NCBI RefSeq assembly: GCF_020595095.1
Contig: NZ_JAJDOP010000006.1
Span: 124,001 to 188,000, forward strand
DNA length: 64,000 bases
Direction of reading: 5' to 3'
Origin: Microvirga rosea
GTDB lineage: Bacteria > Pseudomonadota > Alphaproteobacteria > Rhizobiales > Beijerinckiaceae
The stretch's first letter is position 1. The number at the start of each line of letters is the position of its first letter. A model generated the notes under the pieces. That model ran no database searches and had not been told where the DNA came from. It saw nothing but the letters and a program-made list of their open reading frames with translations. This document shows positions 17,001-27,254 of the stretch, in pieces. Position numbers and translations under genes: made by a program.

Positions 17001-18931
17001 CCTCACAAGCCTTACGGTCCACCATCGCCTCCACCGCAGACGCGGTGGAGGTCCTTTCCTCCGATGTGGTGGTGCATCGGGACGTGATGGTCAGATTGCG
17101 CGACGGAGTCCATCTCGCGACGGACGTCTACCGTCCCGCCGTGGATGGGAAGCCTGTCACGACGCCGCTTCCCGTGATCATGGAACGGACGCCCTACGGC
17201 AAGACCCAGCGCTCGCGCTCGGAGATCGAGCCCGGAATGAGCCAGCCCATGACAAGGGCCGAGGTGGCGATGCACTTCGTGCGGGCGGGATTCGTGGTCG
17301 TCTACCAGGATTGCCGCGGTCGCTACAATTCGGAAGGGACGTTCACCAAGTATCTCTCCGAAGGACCCGACGGTTACGACACCTGCGCATGGATCGTCGA
17401 CCAGCCGTGGTGCGACGGCAAGATCGGCACCATGGGCCTGTCCTACGCCGCGCACACCCAGGCGGCGCTGGCCTGCCTGAATCCGCCTGGCCTTGCCTGC
17501 ATGGTGCTCGACTCCGGCGGCTTTTCCAGCGCCTACCGGACGGGCATCCGCCAGGGTGGGGCCTTCGAGCTCAAGCAGCTGACCTGGGCCTACAACAATG
17601 CCAAGGAGAGTTCGGAAGCCCAGAGCGATCCGCTCGTGCTCAAGGCCCTCGAGGCGGAGGACCTGAAATCCTGGTTCACCGTGCTGCCATGGTCGGAAGG
17701 GCGTTCGCCTGTCCGATGGGTTCCAGAATATGAGAGCTATGTTCTCGAGCAATGGCGGCAGGGGACCTTCGGCGAGTTCTGGAAGAAAGTCGGCATCTAT
17801 GCGGAAGGCTCCTACGAGACCTTCCCGAAGGTGCCGGTGGCGCTTCTGTCGAGCTGGTACGATGCCTATGTGCGAACGACGTTCGACAACTACGGAGGAC
17901 TCGCGCGTGACGGATCGCGTCCGATTTCTCTCATCATGGGGCCATGGCTGCACGGCAACCGGAATACGACGTCGTCGGGCGATGCCTTCTTCGGCGAGAA
18001 TGCCACTATTTCCGGAAACGTCACGCCGTCATGGCTCGAATTCCGGCGGCGCTGGTTCGAGCGGTGGCTGAAGGCCGTCGAGAACGGCGTCGAGACGGAG
18101 CCGCCGGTGCGGCTGTTCCTGATGGGTGGTGGAACGGGCCGCAAGACGAAGTCCGAGAAGCTCGATCACGGCGGGCGCTGGATCGAGACGGAGCGTTGGC
18201 CGCTCCCCGAGACGGAATTTTGTCCTTTCTACATTCATGGCGACGGTCGGCTCAGCGACACTCCGGCGGTGCAGGGGGCAAGGCCCCTGAGCTATGATTT
18301 CGATCCTTCCGATCCGGTTCCGACGATCGGCGGCGCCTTGACGAGCGGACAGCCCGTCTTTGAAGGCGGAGCGTTCGACCAGCGGGAAGCGCCCCAGTTC
18401 TTCGGATGCCGAAATCCTGGGCTTCCGCTCTCCGCGCGGAGAGATGTGCTGTCGTTCGAGACGCAGCCGCTCGAGCAGGATCTGGCGGTCATCGGCCCAA
18501 TCACTGTCGATCTGTGGGTCTCGTCCGACGCGCTCGACACCGATTTCACGGCGAAGCTGATCGACGTCTATCCGCCATCGGAGGACTATCCGACGGGATA
18601 TTCCATGATCCTGACCGACGGAATTCTGAGATGTCGCTATCGGAAGTCCTGGGAGGCGCCTGAACTGATCACGCCCGGCGAGATCTTCAAGATCACGATC
18701 GAACCCTTTGCGACAGCCAACGTGTTCGCCAAGGGCCACCGCATCCGTCTCGATGTCTCGTCGTCCAACTTCCCCAAGTTCGATGTGAATCCCAACACCG
18801 GAGAGGCGGAAGGGATGGGCCGGACGCGCAAGGTCGCGCGCAACACGGTTTACTGCGACGCGGTTCATGCGTCTCGCATCCTTCTTCCTTGCGTGCCGAC
18901 GGGGCACATCAGAAACCTCAGGAACATCTGA
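16997..18931 (+). CDS. CocE/NonD family serine hydrolase (X-Pro peptidase-like)
   Basis: 644 residues from the ATG at 16997, which overlaps the binding-protein stop as ATGA. An N-terminal alpha/beta-hydrolase domain has the nucleophile elbow GLSYAAH (Ser149) in place of the common GxSYxG, and a VYQDCRGRYNSEG strand upstream (about 102-114) typical of CocE. MGPWLHG near the middle holds the probable catalytic His. The C-terminal third is the jelly-roll X-Pro dipeptidyl-peptidase domain (DLWVSSDALDTDFTAKLIDVYP). Relatives include cocaine esterase, cephalosporin acylase and alpha-amino-acid ester hydrolase. No signal peptide is visible, so it acts in the cytoplasm. It probably cleaves the amide or ester imported by the transporter. 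The Ala two places after the SY is a deviation worth noting. Confidence 0.9.
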   Translation: MTSQALRSTIASTADAVEVLSSDVVVHRDVMVRLRDGVHLATDVYRPAVDGKPVTTPLPVIMERTPYGKTQRSRSEIEPGMSQPMTRAEVAMHFVRAGFVVVYQDCRGRYNSEGTFTKYLSEGPDGYDTCAWIVDQPWCDGKIGTMGLSYAAHTQAALACLNPPGLACMVLDSGGFSSAYRTGIRQGGAFELKQLTWAYNNAKESSEAQSDPLVLKALEAEDLKSWFTVLPWSEGRSPVRWVPEYESYVLEQWRQGTFGEFWKKVGIYAEGSYETFPKVPVALLSSWYDAYVRTTFDNYGGLARDGSRPISLIMGPWLHGNRNTTSSGDAFFGENATISGNVTPSWLEFRRRWFERWLKAVENGVETEPPVRLFLMGGGTGRKTKSEKLDHGGRWIETERWPLPETEFCPFYIHGDGRLSDTPAVQGARPLSYDFDPSDPVPTIGGALTSGQPVFEGGAFDQREAPQFFGCRNPGLPLSARRDVLSFETQPLEQDLAVIGPITVDLWVSSDALDTDFTAKLIDVYPPSEDYPTGYSMILTDGILRCRYRKSWEAPELITPGEIFKITIEPFATANVFAKGHRIRLDVSSSNFPKFDVNPNTGEAEGMGRTRKVARNTVYCDAVHASRILLPCVPTGHIRNLRNI

Positions 18932-18975
18932 AGCGAGAGGCCCTTCGGAACATTCGTCATTTCCACCGACGGCCG

Positions 18976-19005
18976 GCCTGCTTGAGACAGTCTTCTCAAG
19001 CAGGC
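18976..19005 (+). terminator. Hairpin, possible terminator
   Basis: GCCTGCTTGAGA and TCTCAAGCAGGC form a perfect 12-bp stem with a 6-base loop, 45 bases after the peptide operon ends. No T-run follows, so it may end transcription inefficiently or protect the mRNA 3' end. The rest of the 18932-19234 gap holds the promoter motif at 19082. Confidence 0.55.
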
Positions 19006-19081
19006 ATCGCCACGTGTTCACGATGTTCGTCCGGTCACGTGTCAGCGCCGGAGGAGCCGGGCTCGTTCGCGCCATTGGAGC

Positions 19082-19106
19082 GGAACAGTTTTTTCAGGCT
19101 GCCGTT
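19082..19106 (+). promoter_or_regulatory. EcfG-type general stress promoter
   Basis: GGAAC (19082-19086), 16 bases, then CGTT (19103-19106): an exact match to the alphaproteobacterial EcfG/RpoE2 consensus. It points towards the DUF2934 gene and, beyond it, glgC-glgA. Confidence 0.65.
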
Positions 19107-19234
19107 GTCAATTCCGACAGGCGCCCAATAATTCAATCCTACCTGAACCCTATTGAACGCACTCCTCGTCGGCGGCTGTCGGAACGACTTGTATCCGCAC
19201 GTGGAACGCAAGGGTGTAACGGAAGGCTTTGAGA

Positions 19235-19669
19235 ATGATCATCGATAAAGATCTTGAGCGGCGGGTGCGCGAGCGGGCATACGAGCTTTGGATGCAGAAC
19301 GGCTGCTTGCCTGATCGCTCTGATGAATATTGGTATCAGGCCGAACAGGAAGTTCTCGCTCGGCCGGCGTCGGAGGACGATCGGGGCCCGGTCCCGGAGA
19401 GCCTGTCTCCCGAGGTTGAGGCAAATGCGCCCGAGCCGGGCGTGATGCGCAGCTTCGAGCCGGATGAGGTCCAAGGTTCCTTCGACGTGAGCTCCGCCTC
19501 ACTGAATTCCGATGACGTGGCAACCGATGAAGCCATGCCGGCACCGTCCGAACCCAAGACGCGCAGACGTCGCAATGTTGCGCCGGCGGTCAATCCGATC
19601 GACGGAGATGCGCCCGCAACGGGAGCGCCGAGGCGCAGGCGTTCACCCCGCACCTCCGGAGAGGTGTGA
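19235..19669 (+). CDS. DUF2934 domain protein
   Basis: 144 residues from the ATG at 19235, with GGAAGG eight bases upstream; a TTG six bases earlier is an alternative. The first ~45 residues form the DUF2934 domain: RRVRERAYELWMQNGCLPDRSDEYWYQAEQEV, with the conserved RAYELW and W-x-x-A motifs. The remainder is low complexity, acidic in the middle and basic at the end (RRRRSPRTSGEV), and is probably disordered. DUF2934 proteins are widespread in alphaproteobacteria, often beside glycogen, trehalose or stress genes; their function is unknown. A stress-type promoter 130 bases upstream and glgC 140 bases downstream suggest it belongs to the storage-carbohydrate group. Confidence 0.85.
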   Translation: MIIDKDLERRVRERAYELWMQNGCLPDRSDEYWYQAEQEVLARPASEDDRGPVPESLSPEVEANAPEPGVMRSFEPDEVQGSFDVSSASLNSDDVATDEAMPAPSEPKTRRRRNVAPAVNPIDGDAPATGAPRRRRSPRTSGEV

Positions 19670-19809
19670 TCGTCTCCGCTCATGGTGTCGGCGTGCGGAA
19701 GCTCAAGGACGGTAATCCTTCCGAATACGAATAAAGCCACAGAACCCGGACGAGCTTCGTGCGTCTACATGATGAGGCAAAGGTTGCCTTGTGATGTGAG
19801 GATCCCGTC

Positions 19810-21078
19810 TTGCCGAACGCTCCTACCGCTTCCGGACCGCTCGCCCGCCACACGATGGCTTATATTCTCGCAGGAGGCCGTGGCAGTCGCCTGATGGAAC
19901 TCACCGATGTTCGCGCAAAGCCCGCGGTTTATTTCGGCGGCAATACGCGGATCATCGATTTTGCGCTCTCCAATGCCCTGAACTCCGGCATCAGGCGGAT
20001 CAGTGTGGCAACACAGTACAAGGCGCACAGCCTCATCCGGCATCTTCAAAGAGGCTGGAACTTCCTCCGGCCGGAGCGCAACGAAACATTCGACATCCTG
20101 CCCGCGAGCCAACGCGTTTCCGAGCACATGTGGTACGAAGGTACGGCCGACGCCGTCTACCAGAACATCGACATCATCAGGAGTGCCGATCCCGACTACA
20201 TCATCGTCCTTGCGGGCGACCACGTGTACAAGATGGATTATGAGCCCATGCTGCAGCAGCATGTGGACTCGGGCGCCGACGTGACGGTCGGATGTCTCGA
20301 GGTGCCGCGGATGGAAGCGACGGGTTTTGGTGTCATGGCGGTGGACGAGACGGACCGCATCGTCTCGTTCCTGGAAAAGCCGGCCGATCCTCCTGGAATG
20401 CCGGACAACCCAGAAATGGCTCTTGCCAGCATGGGGATCTATGTTTTCAGCACCGCCTTCCTGTTCGACCAGTTGCGGCGCGACGCCGCCGAGCCCGGAT
20501 CGAGCCGAGACTTCGGCAAGGACATCATCCCTTATCTTGTCACACACGGGAAAGCCGTCGCGCATCGGTTCACCCGTTCCTGCGTCCGGTCGGGAAATCA
20601 GTCCCAGGCCTATTGGCGGGATGTGGGTACCGTGGATGCTTACTGGGAGGCCAATATCGACCTGACGGAGACCGTGCCGGCTCTCGATCTTTACGATCGG
20701 GATTGGCCGATCTGGAGCTATTCCGAGATGCTGCCACCCGCGAAGTTCGTGCATAACGATCACGGCCGGCGCGGCCAGGCCATCAATTCACTGGTTTCGA
20801 GCGGGAGCATCGTTTCGGGCGCTTGCCTGAGACGCTCTCTCGTGTTTACCGGGGTCCATGTGCACTCCTACGCGGATGTGGAAGGGGCTGTTGTGCTTCC
20901 CTATGTTGATATCGCACGCTCGGCACGACTGAGGAATGTGGTCATCGACCGGGGCGTGCGGATTCCGGAAGGGTTGGTGGTCGGTGAGGAGCCGGAACGG
21001 GATGCGCAGCGGTTTCGCCGCACCGACAAGGGCATTTGCCTGATCACCCAGCCGATGATCGACAGGTTGGCGGGATGA
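19810..21078 (+). CDS. glgC: Glucose-1-phosphate adenylyltransferase
   Basis: 422 residues from a TTG at 19810; the first in-frame ATG (19855) would begin at MAYILAGG and remove the short leader found in GlgC proteins. The nucleotide-binding loop [12 protein letters not shown] and the AKPAVYFGG segment are diagnostic of ADP-glucose pyrophosphorylase. [12 protein letters not shown] and the C-terminal left-handed beta-helix ([19 protein letters not shown]) complete the family pattern. It makes ADP-glucose from ATP and glucose 1-phosphate, the committed step of bacterial glycogen synthesis, normally controlled allosterically by glycolytic intermediates. The stop overlaps the glgA start (ATGA at 21075). 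glgC may be transcribed with the DUF2934 gene from the stress-type promoter. Confidence 0.95.
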   Translation: MPNAPTASGPLARHTMAYILAGGRGSRLMELTDVRAKPAVYFGGNTRIIDFALSNALNSGIRRISVATQYKAHSLIRHLQRGWNFLRPERNETFDILPASQRVSEHMWYEGTADAVYQNIDIIRSADPDYIIVLAGDHVYKMDYEPMLQQHVDSGADVTVGCLEVPRMEATGFGVMAVDETDRIVSFLEKPADPPGMPDNPEMALASMGIYVFSTAFLFDQLRRDAAEPGSSRDFGKDIIPYLVTHGKAVAHRFTRSCVRSGNQSQAYWRDVGTVDAYWEANIDLTETVPALDLYDRDWPIWSYSEMLPPAKFVHNDHGRRGQAINSLVSSGSIVSGACLRRSLVFTGVHVHSYADVEGAVVLPYVDIARSARLRNVVIDRGVRIPEGLVVGEEPERDAQRFRRTDKGICLITQPMIDRLAG

Positions 21079-22526
21079 TGCCTCTGAACGTTCTGTCCGT
21101 CACGTCGGAGCTTTTTCCCATCATCAAAACAGGAGGCCTGGCGGATGTCGCCGGCGCTCTTCCGGGAGCGCTTGCGAAGGAGGGCATTCGTGTCGTCACC
21201 CTGCTGCCGGGCTATCCGGCGGTCCTTCCGGGCCTCGACAAAATGGAAGTGGTGCGGTCTTACGACGATCTGTGGGGAGGGCCCGCGCGCCTTATAGCGG
21301 CGCGAGCCGGTCATCTCGATCTTTTCGTCATCGACGCGCCACACCTTTTTGACCGGCCCGGCTCTCCCTATCTCACGCCGGATGGCCGCGATTGGCCCGA
21401 TAACGCTCGCCGCTTCGCCGCCCTGTCCCGCGTCGCCGCCGATATCGGTTTCGGGCTCGTTCCCGGCTTCGTGCCCGATGTGGTTCATGCTCACGATTGG
21501 CAGGCCGGGCTGGCGCCGGCCTACCTGCATTTCGACGACCGGCCCCGTCCAGGGACCGTGATCACCGTCCACAATATCGCGTTTCAGGGGCTCTTTCCCG
21601 CCGATCTTCTCTATGAGCTCGGCCTGCCGCCATCCGCTTTCACCATCGATGGTGTGGAGTATTACGGGCAGATCGGCTTCCTGAAGGCGGGTCTGCAATT
21701 GGCCGACCGCATCACCACCGTGTCGCCGACCTATGCCAGGGAAATTCAAACCCCTGAGGGAGGAATGGGCCTCGACGGCCTGCTGCGCGCGCGTGCGCCG
21801 GACGTGTCGGGCATTCTCAACGGCGTTGACGAGGATATCTGGAATCCCGCGACCGACCCGAACCTCAAGGCTCGCTTCGGACCTGACGCGATCGAGGCCC
21901 GGGCCTTCAATAAGGAAGCGCTTCAGCGCCGTCTGGGCCTGACGGTCGACCCGGATGCGATGCTCTTCGGGGTCGTGAGCCGGTTGTCGGAACAAAAGGG
22001 TCTCGACCTGGTGCTGGGTGCATTGCCGGTCTTGCTGGAGGACGGCGCTCAGCTCGCTCTTCTGGGGGCGGGAGACCGCATCCTGGAGAGCAGCTTTCAG
22101 GCCGCCGCGGCCGTATATCCCGGACAGGTCGCGTGCTTCCTCGGCTATGACGAGGTCCTTGCCCATCAGATCCAGGGCGGAAGCGACGCGCTTCTCGTGC
22201 CGTCCCGCTTCGAGCCCTGTGGACTGACGCAGCTTTGCGCCATGCGTTATGGCAACGTGCCGATCGTGTCCCGTGTCGGCGGCTTGGCCGATACAGTCAT
22301 CGATGCAAACGAAATGGCTGTCGCTGCTGGAGCTGCCACGGGCTTTCAATTCTCACCGGTCAGCCTTCCGGCAGCACTGGAGGCGTTTTCCCGCGCGAAG
22401 CGACTCTGGTCCGATGCGGATGCTTGGCGGCGCCTTCAGGCCAATGGCATGGCTCTCGATGTGGGATGGAGCCGGCCGGCGCGGCAATATGCCGATCTGT
22501 ATCGAGAATGTCTCGAGGAGATCTGA
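21075..22526 (+). CDS. glgA: Glycogen synthase (ADP-glucose), copy 1
   Basis: 483 residues from the ATG at 21075, translationally coupled to glgC; a second ATG directly follows. The GT5 N-terminus [22 protein letters not shown] contains the KTGGL ADP-glucose-binding motif. The C-terminal GT-B half has [19 protein letters not shown] and VGGLADTV, with the catalytic Glu region in PSRFEPCG. It elongates alpha-1,4-glucan from ADP-glucose in the cytoplasm. Together with GlgC and the branching enzyme encoded nearby it makes a complete glycogen-forming set. It ends 25 bases before the convergent glgX stop, with no clear terminator between. A second, divergent copy is at 34225. Confidence 0.95.
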   Translation: MMPLNVLSVTSELFPIIKTGGLADVAGALPGALAKEGIRVVTLLPGYPAVLPGLDKMEVVRSYDDLWGGPARLIAARAGHLDLFVIDAPHLFDRPGSPYLTPDGRDWPDNARRFAALSRVAADIGFGLVPGFVPDVVHAHDWQAGLAPAYLHFDDRPRPGTVITVHNIAFQGLFPADLLYELGLPPSAFTIDGVEYYGQIGFLKAGLQLADRITTVSPTYAREIQTPEGGMGLDGLLRARAPDVSGILNGVDEDIWNPATDPNLKARFGPDAIEARAFNKEALQRRLGLTVDPDAMLFGVVSRLSEQKGLDLVLGALPVLLEDGAQLALLGAGDRILESSFQAAAAVYPGQVACFLGYDEVLAHQIQGGSDALLVPSRFEPCGLTQLCAMRYGNVPIVSRVGGLADTVIDANEMAVAAGAATGFQFSPVSLPAALEAFSRAKRLWSDADAWRRLQANGMALDVGWSRPARQYADLYRECLEEI

Positions 22527-22551
22527 CGAAGAGAGAGACCGGATCCCGGCC

Positions 22552-24756
22552 TCACGTTTTCCTGTCGCCGCTCTTCTTCGGGACTTCCGGCTTCAGCTGA
22601 AGCAGCAGAAGGGAATGGCCCGTAACGGGATACTCGTCGCCGAAGGCGAATTCAGGGGCATCCTGCAGATCTGGCTGGTTCGTGTCCACAAGGCACATCC
22701 ATGACTGTCCCCCCGTGACGTCCGGCAATTTGCATTTCACCACGTCGTCGTAGGCGTTCAGGATGAGCAGCAAGGTCATATCCGTCCCACGCCTGCGAAT
22801 GCCGGTGGGCTGCGCGCGGCCGTCGAGCAGCACGCTGATGCAGCGGGCATTGGGATTTTGCCAATGTTCAGGCGTCATTTCATCGCCCGTGGGTGTCAGC
22901 CAGGTGACATCCTTGACGTCCAGCTCCTCGTTGTAGACCCCTGTGAGGAAGCGTCCCCGCCGGAGGATAGGAAGCGCATGGCGCAGGTTGATGAGCTTGC
23001 GCGTGAAGTTCAGAAGCTCCAGCCCATCCTCGTCGATCCCGGCCCAGTCGATCCAGGAGATGTCGTTGTCCTGCGCATAGGCATTGTTGTTGCCGTGCTG
23101 GCTGCGGGCAAACTCGTCCCCGGCGAGCAGCATGGGCGTGCCTTGAGAGAAGAGAAGCGTTGCGAGCATGTTGCGGATCTGGCGAAGGCGTACGGACCGG
23201 ATCGCCGGATCGTCGGTTGGCCCCTCGACGCCGTAATTGAACGACAGATTGTTGTCGTGCCCGTCCCGGTTATCCTCTCCGTTCGCTTCGTTGTGCTTGT
23301 CGTTGTAGGATACCAGATCGTTGAGCGTGAAGCCGTCATGGGCTGTCACGAAGTTCACCGAAGCCCACGGCTTGCGGCCCCGCTTGTTGAAGATGTCGGA
23401 CGAGGCGGTGAGACGCGTGGCGAGTTCAGGCAGCTTGCCTTCGTCGCCTTTCCAGTATGCCCTTACGGTGTCCCGGTAGCGGTCGTTCCACTCGGCCCAA
23501 CCGGGCGCGAAACGCCCGACCTGATAGCCTCCCGGCCCGCAATCCCATGGCTCGGCGATCAATTTCACCTCGCTGAGGGCAGGGTCCTGGCGGACCGTGT
23601 CGAGAAAACGCCCGTCTTCATCAAAGCCGTGCGGTTCCCGGCCTAAGATCGTCGCGAGGTCGAACCGGAACCCGTCGATGCGAACCTCCTGCGCCCAGTA
23701 GCGCAGGCTGTCGGTTACGAGCTGGAGCACACGGGTGTGGCTGAGGTTGACCGTGTTGCCGGTTCCCGTGTCATTGATGTAGTAGCGCTGATCGGGCGCC
23801 AGTCGGTAGTAGGACGCGTTGTCGATGCCCCGGAACGAGAGCGTCGGCCCAAGCTCGTTGCCTTCGGCTGTGTGGTTGTAGACCACGTCGAGGATCACCT
23901 CGATGCCTGCCTCGTGGAGATGGTTCACCATCTCCTTCACCTCGTTCACGAAGGGCGTCGCCAGATAACGGGGCTGCGGCGCGAAGAAGCCGATGGAGTT
24001 GTATCCCCAGTAATTCCGCAGGCCTTTGTCCGTCAGGTAGCTGTCGTCGACATAAGCGTGGATCGGCAGCAGCTCGACCGCCGTGACGCCGAGATTCTTG
24101 ATGTAATTGATCACCTCATGATGCATCAGCCCCGAAAACGTCCCGCGCAGTTCTTTAGGGACCGCCGGATGCTTCATCGTGAAGCCGCGCAGATGCGTTT
24201 CATAGATGATCGTGCGCTCCCAGGACGTGCGCGGGCGTCGCTCGTGCCCCCAGGTGAACGCAGCTTCGACAACCCGGCATTTGGGCATGAAGCGCGCGCT
24301 GTCGCGCTTATCGAAGGAGAGATCGGCTTCCGGCGAGCCGATCGTGTAGCCGAACAGGGCCGGATCCCAGACCAGATCGCCGATAAGCTGCTTGGCATAG
24401 GGATCGAGAAGAAGCTTGTTGGGATTGAAGCGATGGCCTGCCGTTGGTTCATAGGGGCCATAAACGCGGTACCCATAGGTCGTGCCAGGGCGGGCGTCGG
24501 GCAGATAACCGTGCCAGACCTCGTCGGTATATTCAGGCAGCTCGATCCGTTCGATTTCGCGTTCGCCGTCCGGGTCGAACAGGCAAAGCTCAACCCGTGT
24601 GGCGTTGGCGGAGAAAATCGCGAAATTGACCCCCAGACCATCCCAGGTCGCACCGAGGGGATATGGCCGTCCTTCCCGCACGCGTGACTGGCGCCTCACG
24701 CCGGGGGCGACAACCTCCTCGGCTCGCAACTCACGGGTGTCGATTTTGTCGTTCAT
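22552..24756 (-). CDS. glgX: Glycogen debranching enzyme
   Basis: 734 residues. An N-terminal CBM48 domain (GATWDGLGVNFAIFSANATRVELCLFD) precedes a GH13 barrel. Its catalytic segments are DGFRFDLATILGRE (nucleophile Asp), LIAEPWDCGPGGYQVG (acid/base Glu) and VTAHDGFTLNDLVSYNDKHN (transition-state Asp). The last is a GlgX/isoamylase-type signature. It hydrolyses alpha-1,6 branch points of phosphorylase-limit dextrin or glycogen, freeing maltooligosaccharides, which are substrates for the TreY/TreZ pair encoded upstream. It lies 64 bases downstream of glgB on the same strand and probably shares its transcript. Confidence 0.95.
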   Translation of the reverse strand: MNDKIDTRELRAEEVVAPGVRRQSRVREGRPYPLGATWDGLGVNFAIFSANATRVELCLFDPDGEREIERIELPEYTDEVWHGYLPDARPGTTYGYRVYGPYEPTAGHRFNPNKLLLDPYAKQLIGDLVWDPALFGYTIGSPEADLSFDKRDSARFMPKCRVVEAAFTWGHERRPRTSWERTIIYETHLRGFTMKHPAVPKELRGTFSGLMHHEVINYIKNLGVTAVELLPIHAYVDDSYLTDKGLRNYWGYNSIGFFAPQPRYLATPFVNEVKEMVNHLHEAGIEVILDVVYNHTAEGNELGPTLSFRGIDNASYYRLAPDQRYYINDTGTGNTVNLSHTRVLQLVTDSLRYWAQEVRIDGFRFDLATILGREPHGFDEDGRFLDTVRQDPALSEVKLIAEPWDCGPGGYQVGRFAPGWAEWNDRYRDTVRAYWKGDEGKLPELATRLTASSDIFNKRGRKPWASVNFVTAHDGFTLNDLVSYNDKHNEANGEDNRDGHDNNLSFNYGVEGPTDDPAIRSVRLRQIRNMLATLLFSQGTPMLLAGDEFARSQHGNNNAYAQDNDISWIDWAGIDEDGLELLNFTRKLINLRHALPILRRGRFLTGVYNEELDVKDVTWLTPTGDEMTPEHWQNPNARCISVLLDGRAQPTGIRRRGTDMTLLLILNAYDDVVKCKLPDVTGGQSWMCLVDTNQPDLQDAPEFAFGDEYPVTGHSLLLLQLKPEVPKKSGDRKT

Positions 24757-24820
24757 GAGATTTCCGGTCGTAAGCTGAGCAAATCACTTGGTGACACAAC
24801 GCGCGAAAGCTCGGGAAGTC

Positions 24821-27100
24821 TCACAGGCTGTGCGTGATATTCGCCGAGACATCGCCCAGGGCCGAAACGAGGATAAGCGTTGCAAGCGGGGGCAGCGTCA
24901 GCGTCAGCGAGTAGGGCTGCCCGTGGCTCGGCGTGGCATCGGCCTCGATCCCTCCGAGGTTGCGGACATTGCTGCCGCCATAGAGATCCGAATCCGTGTT
25001 GACGACCTCGCGGTAGACGCCGGGCAGCGGCACTCCGATCCTGTACCTCTCCTGCGGTGTGGGAGTGAAGTTGGAGAGGATGATGGCCACCTCATCATCC
25101 TTCTCTCCCCTGCGGGCGAAGGCCAGGACGCTGTTGTCCCGGTCGTCCGCCACGAGCCATTGGAAGCCTCGGCTGTCACAGTCGCGCTCGTGAAGGGCAG
25201 GAAGGTTGCAATAGGCGCGATTGAGATCGCCGACGAGAGCCTGCACTCCTTTGTGAAGGGCATCGTCCAGCACATGCCAATCGAGGCTTTCGTCGTGATT
25301 CCACTCACGTTCCTGGCCGAATTCGCCTCCCATGAACAACAGCTTCTTGCCGGGATGCCCCCACATGAAACCGAAATACGCACGCAGGTTCGCGAAGCGC
25401 TGCCATCGGTCTCCCGGCATGCGGCCGAGAAGAGAACCCTTGCCGTGCACGACTTCGTCATGGCTCAGCGGGAGGATGAAATTCTCCGAGAAGGCATAAA
25501 GAAGGCCGAAGGTGAGATCGTGATGGTGATAACGGCGATAGACGGGGTCCTTGCCGATGTAGCGAAGGGTGTCGTGCATCCAGCCCATGTTCCACTTGAA
25601 GCCGAAACCGAGGCCGCCCGTATAGGTGGGTTGCGAAACGCCCGGCCACGCGGTCGACTCCTCCGCGATGGTGACCGCTCCCGGGGACGTAGCGTATGCG
25701 ACCTCGTTCATGCGCCGCAGAAAATCGATCGCTCCCAGGTTTTCGTTGCCGCCGTAGCGGTTGGGAATCCATTCGTCGGCCTTGCGGGAGTAATCCAGGT
25801 ACAACATCGATGCGACGGCATCGACCCGCAATCCGTCGAGGTGATACCGCTCCAGCCAGAAACGCGCATTCGCCACAAGGAAGGCCGCCACTTCCTTCCG
25901 TTCATAGTTGTAGATGTACGTCCCCCAATCCTGGTGGAAGCCCTGGCGTGGGTCCGCGTGCTCGTAGAGATGCGTGCCGTCGAAATACGCAAGCCCATGG
26001 GGATCGTTGGGGAAATGCGCCGGCACCCAGTCCAGGATGATGCCGATCCCGGCCGCATGCGCGGCTTCGACGAAAGCCGCGAAGTCTTCAGGTGTGCCGA
26101 AACGGCTCGTGGGCGCATAAAGAGAGATGGGTTGGTAGCCCCAGGAGCCGTCGAACGGATACTCGGTGATCGGCAGGAGCTCGATATGGGTGAACCCGAG
26201 CTCCTTCACATAGGGAATAAGTCGGACCGCCAATTCGCGATAGGTCAGGTAGCGGTTGCCCTCTTCGGGTACGCGGGCCCACGAGCCGAGATGGCACTCA
26301 TAGATCGACATCGGCATTTTGCGCGGGTTCTGCGCACTTCTTCGTGCCATCCACTCAGCGTCACGCCAGGCGAAGTCCGGAGTGCTTTTCAGCACCGAGG
26401 CCGTTGCGGGAGGCTTTTCGGCTCCAAAGGCGATTGGATCGGCCTTGAGAGCCATGAGTTCTCCATTGAGACCGATGAGCTCGAACTTGTAGCGCTGGCC
26501 CTCGACGGGGCCTGGGATGAAGAGTTCCCAGATCCCACCCTCATGACGCCGCCGCATAGGGTGGCGCCTGCCATCCCAATCGTTGAAATCGCCCACGACG
26601 CTCACGCGGCAGGCATTCGGCGCCCAGACGGCGAACAGATAGCCGTCAATTCCGCTCGGGCTGATCGGATGAGCACCGAGCTTGGTATAAATGGCATCGC
26701 TCCCGGGATCCCGCAGGTTCGCAATGTCCTCATCGCTGAGAAAGGTGCCGAACCGGTACGGATCGTCCCGAACCTCCTCGCGGCCACCTTTGGTAACCCT
26801 GAGACGGTAGTCGTCGGGGCGCTCTGTTGCGTTGAGAGTGCCGACGAAGAGTCCTTCGGACAATCTCCTGTCCATCTCCGTGAGAGTGGTCGTTCCGTCC
26901 GGAGCCAGCAGGGTGAGGGATTCGGCATCCGGTGCAATGACGCGGATTTCCCAGAGACCCTGTGAAATCTCGTGCGGGCCCAGGATGGAAAACGGGTCGC
27001 CTTGATTGACGATCTCGGCAACCGTCCGGGCATGCATGGGGAGTTTCGTGTCCTCCCTCAATCCGCCTCGGCGCCGTGTCGTTCCGGCATCCCCTTTCAT
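24821..27100 (-). CDS. glgB: 1,4-alpha-glucan branching enzyme
   Basis: 759 residues; the ATG at 27100 has AGAGG seven bases upstream, so I keep it over the later in-frame Met. It begins with an N1 carbohydrate-binding module (DPFSILGPHE) and a CBM48 module (YLFAVWAPNACRVSVVGDFNDWDG). A GH13_9 barrel follows: DGLRVDAVASMLYLDYSR (nucleophile), TIAEESTAWP (acid/base) and LSHDEVVHGKGSL (third Asp). It introduces alpha-1,6 branches into glucan made by GlgA. It is the first gene of a probable glgB-glgX pair, separated by 155 bases from the end of the malQ-treY gene. No EcfG-type motif was seen in that gap, so it may be read through from treZ or have its own housekeeping promoter. Confidence 0.96.
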   Translation of the reverse strand: MKGDAGTTRRRGGLREDTKLPMHARTVAEIVNQGDPFSILGPHEISQGLWEIRVIAPDAESLTLLAPDGTTTLTEMDRRLSEGLFVGTLNATERPDDYRLRVTKGGREEVRDDPYRFGTFLSDEDIANLRDPGSDAIYTKLGAHPISPSGIDGYLFAVWAPNACRVSVVGDFNDWDGRRHPMRRRHEGGIWELFIPGPVEGQRYKFELIGLNGELMALKADPIAFGAEKPPATASVLKSTPDFAWRDAEWMARRSAQNPRKMPMSIYECHLGSWARVPEEGNRYLTYRELAVRLIPYVKELGFTHIELLPITEYPFDGSWGYQPISLYAPTSRFGTPEDFAAFVEAAHAAGIGIILDWVPAHFPNDPHGLAYFDGTHLYEHADPRQGFHQDWGTYIYNYERKEVAAFLVANARFWLERYHLDGLRVDAVASMLYLDYSRKADEWIPNRYGGNENLGAIDFLRRMNEVAYATSPGAVTIAEESTAWPGVSQPTYTGGLGFGFKWNMGWMHDTLRYIGKDPVYRRYHHHDLTFGLLYAFSENFILPLSHDEVVHGKGSLLGRMPGDRWQRFANLRAYFGFMWGHPGKKLLFMGGEFGQEREWNHDESLDWHVLDDALHKGVQALVGDLNRAYCNLPALHERDCDSRGFQWLVADDRDNSVLAFARRGEKDDEVAIILSNFTPTPQERYRIGVPLPGVYREVVNTDSDLYGGSNVRNLGGIEADATPSHGQPYSLTLTLPPLATLILVSALGDVSANITHSL

Positions 27101-27254
27101 GTATCAACCTCTTATTGATGTTGGGCTCGCGACCGACCGAACGGCTTCTTGCCTTATGGAATGCGCGTGCCCTGATTATGGGGCGGAAGGCCAGTGCGAC
27201 CAGAAGTGTCGCGAGCATAGCATCATTTCGGTTGCCCCCGGACATGCATCGATC

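Noticed and set aside
19203..19223. A second GGAAC near the DUF2934 start as stress promoter
   Set aside because: No CGTT or GTT occurs at 16-17 bases downstream; the motif at 19082 fits exactly.
24788..26965. A 725-codon open frame on the plus strand opposite glgB
   Set aside because: It is antisense to a clear, complete branching enzyme; its product has no family motif. Long antisense frames are common in GC-rich codon usage.
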